Shown: piece after piece, positions 1-8,471 of the stretch | Layout of the letters: each line of letters begins with the position of its first letter | Position numbering within the stretch: position 1 is the first letter of the stretch | Virus record (IMG/VR): IMGVR_UViG_3300040807_002454 | Coordinates: 1 to 53,386 of that record | Reading direction: 5' to 3' (one strand) | DNA length: 53,386 nucleotides | Source: a virus | Position numbers and translations under genes: made by a program | Notes under the pieces: generated by a model | What the model was told of the DNA's origin: nothing | Database searches by the model: none | The model's input: the letters and a program-made list of their open reading frames with translations, nothing else

Positions 1-1109
1 TTATTATAGACAGCTTGCATTTCAGGTGAATTAGCTTTTGGTAATTCTTTAAACATGCCTGTCAAGCCATCAAATTCTAAAGGTAGTATTAGTCCTTCTT
101 TTCCTCTACGATTCTTTCTTACAAATAGGATTCTTTGATTATGCCCTAGTTTATTGATATCATAACCTCTATAATCATCTACTTCATATCTAGCAGGGTT
201 AAATAACATGATAACCGTTAAGGCATCATCTGCTGTTACTTTAATCTTACCTAAGTCTGTAATCTTAGGTTCAATTTTATGAAGTATTTGTCCTCCCTTA
301 TAGTTGTAGGCAGTAGTTTGAGATGCTGCCTCCCGTTGCTGGACTAAAATGGGAGAAGTCTGAAATATCAATGATAAACGTCGTCTAATATAGTATGCAG
401 ATAATTTCTCTGCACTCTCATACCATGTAAGACCTTGTTCAGGTCTCATAAGACCTAAATGATCAAACACTGGTACCACTATATGATTAGGATCATTGGG
501 TACATATGTAAAGTTCTTAGGTATTTCTTTCCAGTTATCATTTTGGATAGGATATTCTATTCCTTTTACATAAACAGTACCCTTCTTATATAATTCTCTA
601 CGACATGCTCTATAAAAGCCTCCAGGAGTAGGTTCATCTATTAAAATAACATGAGACATTATTTCTTGAACCCATTCTTCCCCTTTTAAGGTTAACTTTA
701 TTATCTCCTTATCTAAAGGCCTTTTAGAATAACCATTCAAGTCATTAAGAGTAACTCTCTTTTTATGTACTTGTTCTAGATATAAGACCATTAATCCATC
801 TTTAAACTCTTCTTCACTTTCTTCTAATCTATTCCATATTACTGTGAAGTTAAAATCTAATGTAGGATTATTCTTTTTAAAAAAGAAGGGTACAAATATA
901 CTTAAAAATTTTGTAAGTTTTGTCTTTCCTGTCCCTTTACTCGCTGCAATTACTGTAGAAGATTTAGGAATTAAACCAGGAAAGGCTTCTGAGAATCTAG
1001 GTAAAGATTCATAGAAGGGAATATAGTTAATCTTTCCTTGTAGCTTTTCTTCTCTAGCTTTATTATACCTATCATATAAGGGTGTCTTTTTTGGTTTGAT
1101 CTTGTACAT
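1..1109 (-). CDS. DnaB-like (SF4/RecA-fold) replicative helicase, 3' part cut by window edge
   Basis: I translated this by hand from an ATG at 1109; 369 codons stay open to base 1, so the C-terminus is missing. A RecA-type Walker A, ASKGTGKTKLTKF, lies about 50 residues in, and a hydrophobic-then-acidic VILIDEP follows as Walker B. The protein lacks the usual DnaB N-terminal domain and starts almost directly at the ATPase core. By family it should unwind the phage replication fork. It overlaps the upstream 195-aa gene by 38 bases and lies in the same minus-strand unit as the SF2 helicase and polymerase. A RecA-fold recombinase is the alternative, but replication context favours a helicase. 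Confidence 0.7.
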   Translation of the reverse strand, partial: MYKIKPKKTPLYDRYNKAREEKLQGKINYIPFYESLPRFSEAFPGLIPKSSTVIAASKGTGKTKLTKFLSIFVPFFFKKNNPTLDFNFTVIWNRLEESEEEFKDGLMVLYLEQVHKKRVTLNDLNGYSKRPLDKEIIKLTLKGEEWVQEIMSHVILIDEPTPGGFYRACRRELYKKGTVYVKGIEYPIQNDNWKEIPKNFTYVPNDPNHIVVPVFDHLGLMRPEQGLTWYESAEKLSAYYIRRRLSLIFQTSPILVQQREAASQTTAYNYKGGQILHKIEPKITDLGKIKVTADDALTVIMLFNPARYEVDDYRGYDINKLGHNQRILFVRKNRRGKEGLILPLEFDGLTGMFKELPKANSPEMQAVYN

Positions 1110-1659
1110 CGTTTTTATCTGTTAGGTTATCTACCCACATAGCTAAATCAGATTCTACTACTCCATTTTTCTCTTGTAGGATGAAGTTTCCCATACGTTT
1201 TAAAGCACGGTCTGAAGTTTTACAATCATCTATATAAGCTTTACAGGCCATAGGGATTAGCTCTACATCTAAATGAGGATATTTGATTCTCCATTTCCCA
1301 ATTAATTCACTAATACTTTGAGGATCACCATGGTAATGGGAATATCCACTGTATTGTTTCTTAAAATACCCACGAGCTTTCTCTACTACATTGCCTAAGT
1401 TAGATATAAATGTAGCATAAATAGGTTTTATAAAGTTTATTCTGGTATGTTCTCCAGAATATAAATCTATATGTCCTTCGTTATAAAATTTCAAGACAAT
1501 TTCATTAATAACATCATGAAGTTGTTTCTTAAATTGAAATCCATGTTTAGGTTCTGTTATAAAATCATATAGATTTCCTCCTTCTGTACTTGCTAAAATT
1601 ACAAATTTAGCTAACCACCGTCTTTCAGGCGATATACACTCTAATAATTCTTCATTCAT
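1072..1659 (-). CDS. hypothetical protein, 195 aa, between two helicases
   Basis: I do not recognise a family. The protein is predicted soluble and mostly helical, with an aromatic and histidine-rich middle (GYFKKQYSGYSHYHGDP) and an acidic, lysine-containing C-terminus. Its ATG overlaps the stop of the SF2 helicase gene by 4 bases, and its end overlaps the DnaB-like start by 38 bases, so the three are probably translationally coupled. A helicase loader or accessory factor would fit that position, but this is inferred from context only. Confidence 0.75.
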   Translation of the reverse strand: MNEELLECISPERRWLAKFVILASTEGGNLYDFITEPKHGFQFKKQLHDVINEIVLKFYNEGHIDLYSGEHTRINFIKPIYATFISNLGNVVEKARGYFKKQYSGYSHYHGDPQSISELIGKWRIKYPHLDVELIPMACKAYIDDCKTSDRALKRMGNFILQEKNGVVESDLAMWVDNLTDKNDVQDQTKKDTLI

Positions 1660-3113
1660 AATTTAAAATTAGGGAGACTTAAAGCTAAGGATGGTATTTC
1701 TCTAACTATATTCAAGTCCATTTTTCCTATTAATTTTTTATCTGTGCCATAAATATATTGCATAGATTCAAACCATGCTTCTTCATACGTATTTATAGTT
1801 CTAAATACATATAAATTGGCAGTCTTTTTTAATTTACCATCTGTCCGCCATGTTCGAGCTACTTTCTGACTCATAGGGGTATGTTTAGATCCATATGATA
1901 GTAATATACCATTATCTACATTATCTAGTGTCATACCTCTTCCTATAGCCTTAGACGATGCTATTTCGGTTATTTCACCTCTATTAAACTTTTCAAAGAG
2001 TACCTTAGACTCTACTCTTGTAGTAAGCCAAATACTTTTTGCAGTCTCATACTCTGTTTGAGTAATGAATTTTTCTTTAAGCTCTAGTAAATGACGTTTT
2101 AGATACCTAAACACATCTTGTCCATCCTTTTTTACTTTCTTTTTATTATAAAAGATATTGTCTACTACAAAGGATGATGACGCCTTACTAGTAACTACAT
2201 TAGGAGTAATTAAGTTTAATAAAGCTAATCGTTCAGAAAAAATAATAGTCTTTCCGGGCAGTAACTTAAGTAATTTCTTAGCTGCTACTGCTTTAGATGG
2301 TAAATTATATAAAAATCTACTCATCTGTTGTCCTATTACTTGTTTAGCTCTAGTAGGAGTATATTGGTATTGTATAGCTCCTTTCTTTTTTGCATACCAT
2401 TCCTTTTCAGTATATTTAGGAACAATTTCTTTTTTGGTTTTTTTTCGGGATCTGTACCAAATTCTTTTATGAGTATCATCAAGAGTATGGTTTATGATGA
2501 TTGTTTGCATATCTGCAATAATACCATCTAGAACTGCTTGTTCTCGGGTATACCTATAAGATACAGGTAAATAAATCTCAATCAATTGTCCTTTAGTAAT
2601 TAAATGAGTTACTTTACCCATTCTTGTAGAAGCATCTGATTGAACTAATCCAGTTTGCTCTGCTATATCTTTGAATACATATTCTCCTGCTGATTCTGTT
2701 CCTGTAAGACCTAGTTTGTAACGTGCTGGAGATTGAGTAAGATTTCTCATGTATTCAGGGGTGAGGGTAGCATCAAGCTCATCATAAACATCAAACGTTC
2801 TTGGGTGCCTAGGAATACTTTGATAGCACCAGAACTCAAGGTTAAAATCTTTTAAAGGATTTTTTCCATACACAGATTCAAAGACACTAGCTTCTTTTTT
2901 TAAATTAGAGCCTTGGTCTTTAGTAAAGGAAAAGATAAAAATAGGATCAGTATTAGTAATCCATCCTAATGTTAAAGCTCTGTAAAAGGCTTTATACATT
3001 ATGAAACTCTTACCAACCCCTTGAGAGATGATGAGAGAGGAGTTGCCCCCTCTCTCAATCCAAGATTCAAGCCCTTCCTCTTGAATCTTATTTCTTTTTG
3101 TAGATACTTCCAT
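1656..3113 (-). CDS. SF2 (DEAD/SNF2-type) helicase-like ATPase
   Basis: At 485 aa this carries superfamily 2 motifs in order: Walker A SQGVGKS at residues 30-36, Walker B DELD at 111-114, motif III LTGT at 136-139, and a motif VI-like QKVARTWRTDG near 416-426 with the arginine pair expected to contact ATP. The sequence GRGMTLDNVDNGIL just before motif VI fits motif V. Such proteins translocate on DNA. crAss-like phages usually carry an SNF2-type helicase in their replication module, and this is the likely counterpart. It overlaps its upstream neighbour by 26 bases. Confidence 0.85.
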   Translation of the reverse strand: MEVSTKRNKIQEEGLESWIERGGNSSLIISQGVGKSFIMYKAFYRALTLGWITNTDPIFIFSFTKDQGSNLKKEASVFESVYGKNPLKDFNLEFWCYQSIPRHPRTFDVYDELDATLTPEYMRNLTQSPARYKLGLTGTESAGEYVFKDIAEQTGLVQSDASTRMGKVTHLITKGQLIEIYLPVSYRYTREQAVLDGIIADMQTIIINHTLDDTHKRIWYRSRKKTKKEIVPKYTEKEWYAKKKGAIQYQYTPTRAKQVIGQQMSRFLYNLPSKAVAAKKLLKLLPGKTIIFSERLALLNLITPNVVTSKASSSFVVDNIFYNKKKVKKDGQDVFRYLKRHLLELKEKFITQTEYETAKSIWLTTRVESKVLFEKFNRGEITEIASSKAIGRGMTLDNVDNGILLSYGSKHTPMSQKVARTWRTDGKLKKTANLYVFRTINTYEEAWFESMQYIYGTDKKLIGKMDLNIVREIPSLALSLPNFKL

Positions 3114-3561
3114 TTGCTTTAATTTTCAAAATGGTTCTTGGGTCTACTAATTTAAACTCTCCTTTAGAAGTATATACTTCAATATACCCATTGTTATTCT
3201 TGTTTCGACTTGCTTTCAATGAGTAAGTTCTTTCTCCACTCGCTGCTTTCCATGTTACTGTTTGGAATTTTCCGCTTGGATCCATGAATATCTGTTGTAA
3301 TTTAGTTTTATTAACAGATATTACTTCTTTTTTCTGTTTAGGAATTGTATAAGTACGATACTTACCATTATCCCTAAATTGTAAATTCTTGATAAGTCCA
3401 TTACTACAGAGAAGATCCATAGTACCAGATACAAGTGATTGGTTCCACTTGACAGTATCATAAATACTGATAAGTCGATTCTTGACTTCTAAAGTAGTAA
3501 TTTCTCCTCTTAAAGAGATTAATTCTTTTACCACTTTTCTAATGATCTTAGTTACATTCAT
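3088..3561 (-). CDS. small protein with N-terminal winged-helix-like region
   Basis: The first 75 residues (157 aa in total) read as a winged-helix: helices, then a WNQSLVSGTMDLLCSNGLIKN recognition-type segment followed by a basic beta wing (DNGKYRTYTIPKQKK). Residues 95-150 form a separate beta-rich unit (GERTYSLKAS, GYIEVYTSKGEFKLVDP). I infer a DNA-binding accessory or regulatory protein of the replication cluster. The gene sits between the PARP gene (8-base gap) and the SF2 helicase gene (26-base overlap). No specific family could be named. Confidence 0.65.
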   Translation of the reverse strand: MNVTKIIRKVVKELISLRGEITTLEVKNRLISIYDTVKWNQSLVSGTMDLLCSNGLIKNLQFRDNGKYRTYTIPKQKKEVISVNKTKLQQIFMDPSGKFQTVTWKAASGERTYSLKASRNKNNNGYIEVYTSKGEFKLVDPRTILKIKANGSIYKKK

Positions 3562-3569
3562 AATTAAAT

Positions 3570-4697
3570 TTATTTAAACCAAATAATATAATCAATAACT
3601 ACTTGATCTTCTTTGTAGAAAATTAATTCAGAGGACAGTAAACCATCACCAGAATGTACATACAAAGAATCACAATTACGTTTCTTCATCCCTTGATAAG
3701 ACATTTCACTTCTAGAAATGTCTTTTCCGTCTCTATACCATCCTTTATACTCATATTGTTTGCCTATATGACAATTAGATATGAGAAATAAAGCATCAGG
3801 GTCATTACCTACATATCCTAATGATTTCCCTGTATCCTTGCTCATATAAATACCATCACCATATGCTGCACCTGAAATATACGCAGCATTAGTTGGACGA
3901 ATCATAAGCCCAGATTTAAGAATAGAGAAAATATTAGGACAACGAGTGCCATGAAATAAATGTTCTGTAACAGGATTTTTTTGATCTTTAATCCAATTTT
4001 CAAATCGTTCTAAACGTGGCGTAGCTAGTTTAAAGCATTTATAAATGTCTCTACGCCTATAACCCGTATTGGTTGCTTCTATTTTATCACGTAACCACGT
4101 AGGCGGTTGATCTAACTCTTTAAACTCAATGTTCAAATCTTCATATGGATTAACTGTATTAATGACATTAGCTGAATCCATACCATCTAATGCATTTTGC
4201 TCCCTAGCTAACAAAGTATTTTTTTGAGCTACATCACTAATGAGATAGTCAGATACTTTACCCATTCTTCTAGGAATTACTTTGTATAATTCTTCTAATC
4301 TACTGTTTATCTTTTTTACTTTCTTAAGGGCAGTAATTTCATCAAGAAGTTTTTGTGCTTCTTGTATTTGTTGCGGTGTAGTAGTATCTACTAAATAAGA
4401 AGAGGATACTGATCCTTTAGTGTATTTAGAAAAGACTTGATAAAAGTTATCAAAGTCTGTATTACCTGATTTAGACTGTACAACAGTCTTTACAGCTTTC
4501 AAATCACTAATATCCTTATACCCTTTTCTTAATTTACTAGAGATAGTCCGACCCCATCTAGACATGGGATATGTCTTTGTAGTTTCATGTCCTCCTACTC
4601 GCCCATATTTAACAATAAATTCAGATCCATTCTGAATCATATTATAATATTTATTGTTATTCTTGTCTCCTGCTACAAAAATTAAAAACTTTTTCAT
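3570..4697 (-). CDS. WGR-PARP: poly/mono(ADP-ribose) polymerase-like protein
   Basis: The layout of this 375-aa protein matches PARP1/PARP2 without zinc fingers. Residues 1-70 are a WGR domain (KYGRVGG in place of WGRVG, then KLRKGYKD). Residues 110-195 resemble the helical PARP regulatory domain (LEELYKVIPRRMG). Residues 215-375 are the catalytic domain. The H-Y-E triad is present: H249 in LFHGTR, Y284 in YGDGIYMSKD and E357 in SSELIFY. By family it transfers ADP-ribose from NAD+, and WGR/helical-domain PARPs are switched on by DNA breaks. Targets in the host are unknown. The start ATG overlaps the next upstream gene by 4 bases. Domain calls are strong; poly- versus mono-transfer cannot be told from sequence. 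Confidence 0.9.
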   Translation of the reverse strand: MKKFLIFVAGDKNNNKYYNMIQNGSEFIVKYGRVGGHETTKTYPMSRWGRTISSKLRKGYKDISDLKAVKTVVQSKSGNTDFDNFYQVFSKYTKGSVSSSYLVDTTTPQQIQEAQKLLDEITALKKVKKINSRLEELYKVIPRRMGKVSDYLISDVAQKNTLLAREQNALDGMDSANVINTVNPYEDLNIEFKELDQPPTWLRDKIEATNTGYRRRDIYKCFKLATPRLERFENWIKDQKNPVTEHLFHGTRCPNIFSILKSGLMIRPTNAAYISGAAYGDGIYMSKDTGKSLGYVGNDPDALFLISNCHIGKQYEYKGWYRDGKDISRSEMSYQGMKKRNCDSLYVHSGDGLLSSELIFYKEDQVVIDYIIWFK

Positions 4698-4915
4698 AAT
4701 AGGTAAACTTCATATAAATAGCCCCCTCCACTTTTACCATGTTTCCAATGTACTTTAAGTTGTAGTGTATCAACATTTTCTAGTACATCTAATACATCTC
4801 CCGGGAAGTAATGGTTACTATTTAAAAATAGTTTGAAAACATTCCTAGTGGAATCATAAAGAATCCACCAGAAATATACTATAGCATAAATGATTATTAT
4901 ATTTTCTAACACCAT
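4694..4915 (-). CDS. single-pass membrane protein, 73 aa
   Basis: An N-terminal hydrophobic helix (residues 2-20, IIIIYAIVYFWWILY) is followed by a short soluble tail ending in a glycine-rich GKSGGGYLYEVYLL strand. It is most likely an inner-membrane protein with the tail on one face. It overlaps the PARP start by 4 bases and is probably co-translated. Function unknown; anchoring or a superinfection role would be a guess. Confidence 0.6.
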   Translation of the reverse strand: MVLENIIIIYAIVYFWWILYDSTRNVFKLFLNSNHYFPGDVLDVLENVDTLQLKVHWKHGKSGGGYLYEVYLL

Positions 4916-4925
4916 AGAGTTATTG

Positions 4926-5123
4926 TTATATATTAAAGTAGTTTAAGAAAAAGATTTGAATAGTCCAATAAAATACTTCTAATATAAGAAATATAGTTAC
5001 ACTACCTAATTGTATTTCTAGAAAAGTAGGTACTTCATTACTTTTAAATACCTCAAAACCCCATATTAAACTTAATATTAGACTTATTAGAATAAAGACT
5101 CCAATGTGATTTAATAAAGTCAT
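4926..5123 (-). CDS. two-helix membrane protein, 65 aa
   Basis: Two hydrophobic helices (about residues 5-23 and 40-60) are joined by a short charged loop (FKSNEVPTF). Size and topology resemble small phage holins, but the gene is not beside the cell-wall hydrolase (10973-11449), so a lysis role is only one possibility. It lies 10 bases upstream of the 73-aa membrane gene, and the two look like a membrane pair transcribed with the PARP. Confidence 0.55.
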   Translation of the reverse strand: MTLLNHIGVFILISLILSLIWGFEVFKSNEVPTFLEIQLGSVTIFLILEVFYWTIQIFFLNYFNI

Positions 5124-5149
5124 TTTTCTTCATTTGTGATTAGAAAGAA

Positions 5150-5177
5150 GGAGAGGGGTACTTACTACCCACTCTCC
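5150..5177 (-). terminator. hairpin between 5205 and 5123 genes
   Basis: The arms GGAGAG and CTCTCC enclose a second pairing GGTA/TACC. On the minus strand the stem is followed by a T-rich stretch (CCTTCTTTC). It would end or attenuate transcription coming from the polymerase side before the membrane/PARP cluster. The T-run is imperfect. Confidence 0.45.
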
Positions 5178-5204
5178 CTCGAAACTAAATACGGATTCTT
5201 AATT

Positions 5205-5432
5205 TTATACTAATGTATACTCAATGTCTATTGTAACTGGCTCATAAATAGTATCTACAATTTTTTCAAATGGATAATTAATATGTCTCAACCATCTAAA
5301 GAAAGCTATTCCAAACATAGACTTAGATATACGTTTACCTTTAACATTCTGTGTATAAAAGGCGTATAACTCTAACATAACTTGCTCTTCTGGAGAACCA
5401 ACTTCATATCCAAAATTTCCAAATTGAAACAT
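5205..5432 (-). CDS. hypothetical protein, 75 aa
   Basis: Small soluble protein with a mixed aromatic and charged pattern (PEEQVMLELYAFYTQNVKG, FRWLRHINYPFEKIV). No motif recognised. It lies 16 bases downstream of the DNA polymerase gene and just before the hairpin at 5150, so it looks like the last gene of the polymerase unit. Confidence 0.6.
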   Translation of the reverse strand: MFQFGNFGYEVGSPEEQVMLELYAFYTQNVKGKRISKSMFGIAFFRWLRHINYPFEKIVDTIYEPVTIDIEYTLV

Positions 5433-5448
5433 ACTGTATAGTTTTAAT

Positions 5449-7671
5449 TTAATGTACCCAACAAGATGCTACTTCACAGTCTGCATCCATAGGAACATCG
5501 CTACATAAATAAGTACCAGCTCTCTTCATAGCCTCTTCAATTATAGGAGCATGTTCTTCTAAACCAATACAGTTTAGTTCGTCATGTACAGGAATGACCA
5601 TCTGTAAGTCTAAATCCTCTTCTAATATTCTATTATAAAGAATAGTCATTGCTATCTTTGTCATAGTACTACTTAATCCTTGTACAGGGGTATTAAGACC
5701 ACGCCTTTCCGCTTTTCCTTTATAAGACATATATTCTTTCCATATTTTACTCCACTCAGTTTCTGTTCTAAGTCTTAATTTTTCTTCTGGTGGAATTCTT
5801 TGCCCCTCATGATAAGAGGTAAGCCTATATGCTTGTTTTTTTAATTCCTTCATTCTTTCAAAATAAGGAAAGAAATATCGTTTATCTATAGGTTTTTTGG
5901 GTGACGAGGATATAACTGAATATCCTTTCTCAAGAATAAACTTTTTACGCTTATGGAAAGATCTGTCCAATCCTTCAAAGCCTCCAAAATATGCATTATA
6001 TAATTCTTCAGCCTCTTCTTCAGTAATCCCTAATCGTTTAGCTAACGTAAAAGGGGATCCTCCGAATTGTAAGAGAAAGGAAATAGTTTTACTATGACCT
6101 CGTTCTTTAGAATGTTCATTAGTAAAATCTGGAGAAGACTTAGGAGGTACCATGTAATGAGGGTCTTCCCTCATAATTCGTTGAATATTAGTAGCAGCGA
6201 ATGAATGATAGTCTGAATCAAAAGCATTAGGTACCAAAAAGAAATCTTTCATCTTTTGATTATTATGAACTTCTGCTGCAACTCTAATTTCTTGTTGTGC
6301 ATAATCACACGATAACCACTTCTTACCTTTAGGTGCTATAAAACAATCTCTAAAGTCTTTAGTAGCAGGGATTTGCTGAATATTTGGGGATGTGGAACTA
6401 AGTCGATTAGTAATCATATACTGATTAAATCGACTATGTACTTTTTTGGTTATGGGATGTATATATTTTAGCCAATCTTTACCAAAAGTAGTTACTAATT
6501 GTTCACTACGTTTATATAGTAAATAGGCTAAACATAAAGTATCAGCATCTGTTATAGGTACATCTTTTTGCTTAAAATATGCACCTTTTAATTTAGCAGG
6601 TAATTCATCTAGTAAATGAGTAGCTCCCACTGTCCATTCGAGTCTATTTGTACTCTTAGACTTAACTCGTAATGCCAGATCGTATTTCTTAAATAGAGGA
6701 AGCACCTGTTTAGAAGAACTCCACTGAATTAAACAGTGAGCTTTGTAATTAAATAAATCTATAGTTCCTGTAAATTCAGGGTGATTTTCTTCTACATAAG
6801 TATTAAGTATTTCTAAACGTCTTTCTGCTCTTTTCTTATTCTTTTCATATGTCTCTAACCATCTCTCTACATCTATATTAAAGCCATGGTAAGTAATGTT
6901 TGCTAATACTTGTGTAAAATTAGATTCAAATCTAATGTCAAAATTAGGTTTATATAACCCTGTAGTAGTAAGTCGTCCTCTTCGTTGTATCCCATAAATA
7001 TCCAATACCATTCTACTATCTTCAACTCCATATTTAATTTGTTTAATTGTAAAAGGTTTATCACCCCAATTTACAAACTGCATACGAGTTGATTTATCTA
7101 AATACGAAGATTCTATTAGTTGCATAGCCTCTTCATCTGAATGGAATCTAATAAGTCTTGTAAATTCAGCACTAATAGTATTATCAAATAAACTATTGTC
7201 AGAAATGTCCTTTATATTTAGGTATCTATTAGCTAAAGCTGCTAAGGAATATTTTATAAATAATCCATTATATAATACCTTTTCAGCCAGCATGGTATCC
7301 CAAATGTTTACAATTCTCATACCATAATGGAGAAAGTGTAATCCTTCAAACTGTGCATTATGTATTACTTTTAGATAATTCTGACTCTCTAAAATCTCTC
7401 TAAAAGGTTCTAGATTTATTACTCTTGCATCTATGACATAATCTCTATTACCTGCTGAAAATTGTACCATACATATTCTACTTAGATAAGGATCTAAGCC
7501 AGGTTTATACACCTTAGATACATATTTATGTCTATCAAATTTCCTACTTGTTTCTATATCTAGTCCTATTACCTGATGCCCTCTCAAATATTCAAGACAG
7601 TCATCTACACTAGAAGATTTGATTTCTTCCTCTTCATAATCTATGAGAGTGTTACCTATAAAGTAAATCAT
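5449..7671 (-). CDS. family A DNA polymerase with 3'-5' exonuclease domain
   Basis: This is the 740-aa replicative polymerase candidate. The proofreading domain opens with LDIETS (D38, E40). Polymerase motifs follow in order: NRLSSTSPNIQQIP, motif A SCDYAQQEIRV, motif B SKTISFLLQFGGSPF (K-x3-F-x3-F-G in place of K-x3-F-x3-Y-G), and motif C VIPVHDELNC (H696-D697-E698). No 5'-nuclease domain is present, as is usual for phage PolA enzymes. The motif-B tyrosine is phenylalanine (QFGG), as in E. coli Pol I-type enzymes that discriminate against dideoxynucleotides. The ATG overlaps the upstream 117-aa gene by 4 bases. Confidence 0.95.
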   Translation of the reverse strand: MIYFIGNTLIDYEEEEIKSSSVDDCLEYLRGHQVIGLDIETSRKFDRHKYVSKVYKPGLDPYLSRICMVQFSAGNRDYVIDARVINLEPFREILESQNYLKVIHNAQFEGLHFLHYGMRIVNIWDTMLAEKVLYNGLFIKYSLAALANRYLNIKDISDNSLFDNTISAEFTRLIRFHSDEEAMQLIESSYLDKSTRMQFVNWGDKPFTIKQIKYGVEDSRMVLDIYGIQRRGRLTTTGLYKPNFDIRFESNFTQVLANITYHGFNIDVERWLETYEKNKKRAERRLEILNTYVEENHPEFTGTIDLFNYKAHCLIQWSSSKQVLPLFKKYDLALRVKSKSTNRLEWTVGATHLLDELPAKLKGAYFKQKDVPITDADTLCLAYLLYKRSEQLVTTFGKDWLKYIHPITKKVHSRFNQYMITNRLSSTSPNIQQIPATKDFRDCFIAPKGKKWLSCDYAQQEIRVAAEVHNNQKMKDFFLVPNAFDSDYHSFAATNIQRIMREDPHYMVPPKSSPDFTNEHSKERGHSKTISFLLQFGGSPFTLAKRLGITEEEAEELYNAYFGGFEGLDRSFHKRKKFILEKGYSVISSSPKKPIDKRYFFPYFERMKELKKQAYRLTSYHEGQRIPPEEKLRLRTETEWSKIWKEYMSYKGKAERRGLNTPVQGLSSTMTKIAMTILYNRILEEDLDLQMVIPVHDELNCIGLEEHAPIIEEAMKRAGTYLCSDVPMDADCEVASCWVH

Positions 7672-8021
7672 ATAACTGTAACTATTTTACCATTTTTAAT
7701 AACCAATGTCTGGCCATTTCCATTGGGGAATTCTCCATCATTAGGTAGTACTTCGTAAATATCCAAAAAAGTTCTAGTAATTAAAAAATCTTCAATCTCT
7801 TTTTTACTAAAATTTTTATATCGTACTAAATATTGTACAATAGCATGATCAGTAATATGAATATCTTTATTCTGTCCTTTGTTTATCCTGGTCTGTAATG
7901 TCAACTGCCTTGTTCTAAGTCTATTTAACTTAGTTTTAAGCTGATTTAACTCATAGGTTAAAGCCTCGATACTTGTATTCGTATTTCTTAATTCCTTTTT
8001 TAGAATTGTTATTTTTTTCAT
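7668..8021 (-). CDS. coiled-coil plus DUF4258-like domain protein, 117 aa
   Basis: Residues 1-50 are a lysine/leucine-rich coiled coil. Residues 55-117 contain HITDHAIVQYLVRY and end in a GQTLVIKNGKIVTVI strand. That histidine-helix plus final 'IKNGKIVTVI' pattern recalls DUF4258-type small domains, some of which are toxin-like RNases. I make this link from pattern memory only. It is coupled to the polymerase gene by a 4-base overlap, suggesting a role in replication or its regulation. Confidence 0.6.
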   Translation of the reverse strand: MKKITILKKELRNTNTSIEALTYELNQLKTKLNRLRTRQLTLQTRINKGQNKDIHITDHAIVQYLVRYKNFSKKEIEDFLITRTFLDIYEVLPNDGEFPNGNGQTLVIKNGKIVTVI

Positions 8022-8047
8022 TTTTTTTCATTGTCTCTAGTTAAATA

Positions 8048-8076
8048 AGGGAGGAAGCATCTATATCTTCCTCCCT
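8048..8076 (-). terminator. 10-bp stem-loop after 8082 gene
   Basis: Perfect arms AGGGAGGAAG and CTTCCTCCCT with a 9-base loop lie immediately downstream (minus strand) of the 129-aa gene. The T-rich tail (TTATTT) is short. It separates the duplicated module from the polymerase unit. Confidence 0.6.
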
Positions 8077-8081
8077 ATAAA

Positions 8082-8471
8082 TTAAGCTAATAAAGCTAAC
8101 ATTTCTTGCAAACTCAGTATCTCTTTTTCTACTCCTTTTATTTGAGCTTCGAGGTTCAATTGTTCCTCTTTAGCATCATTTATTTTATTTTTTTCCTCTA
8201 ATATATCATCAATCCACTGTTTCGGAGTTTTGATAGTTTTACTGCCAAAAATGTTTACTTTACTACTTACAAGACATTTTGCAGCTTTACTCTCTTTTCT
8301 TTTTACTTTTGTCACCTCTAATTTCAGTTGAGGTATTACAGATGTCTGCCTAATGGCAATTTCCGATTCAAGAAAAATACGTGTATCCTCCTGAAAATCA
8401 GATACTTGATCTTCCAAAATAGCACGTTCACTTTTATTCTTGTTCGCTAGTACTTTGTCTTTAAAGTTCAT
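8082..8471 (-). CDS. coiled-coil protein, paralogue of 9399-9806
   Basis: This 129-aa helical protein shares a long segment with the 135-aa product of 9399-9806: DFQEDT, then an acidic heptad stretch, then IPQLKLE. It ends in a second coiled coil (EAQIKGVEKEILSLQEML). It overlaps the following gene by 4 bases, exactly as its paralogue sits 2 bases from its own partner, so the two-gene unit has been duplicated as a block. Function unknown; a structural or adaptor role is plausible for a coiled coil. Confidence 0.75.
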   Translation of the reverse strand: MNFKDKVLANKNKSERAILEDQVSDFQEDTRIFLESEIAIRQTSVIPQLKLEVTKVKRKESKAAKCLVSSKVNIFGSKTIKTPKQWIDDILEEKNKINDAKEEQLNLEAQIKGVEKEILSLQEMLALLA

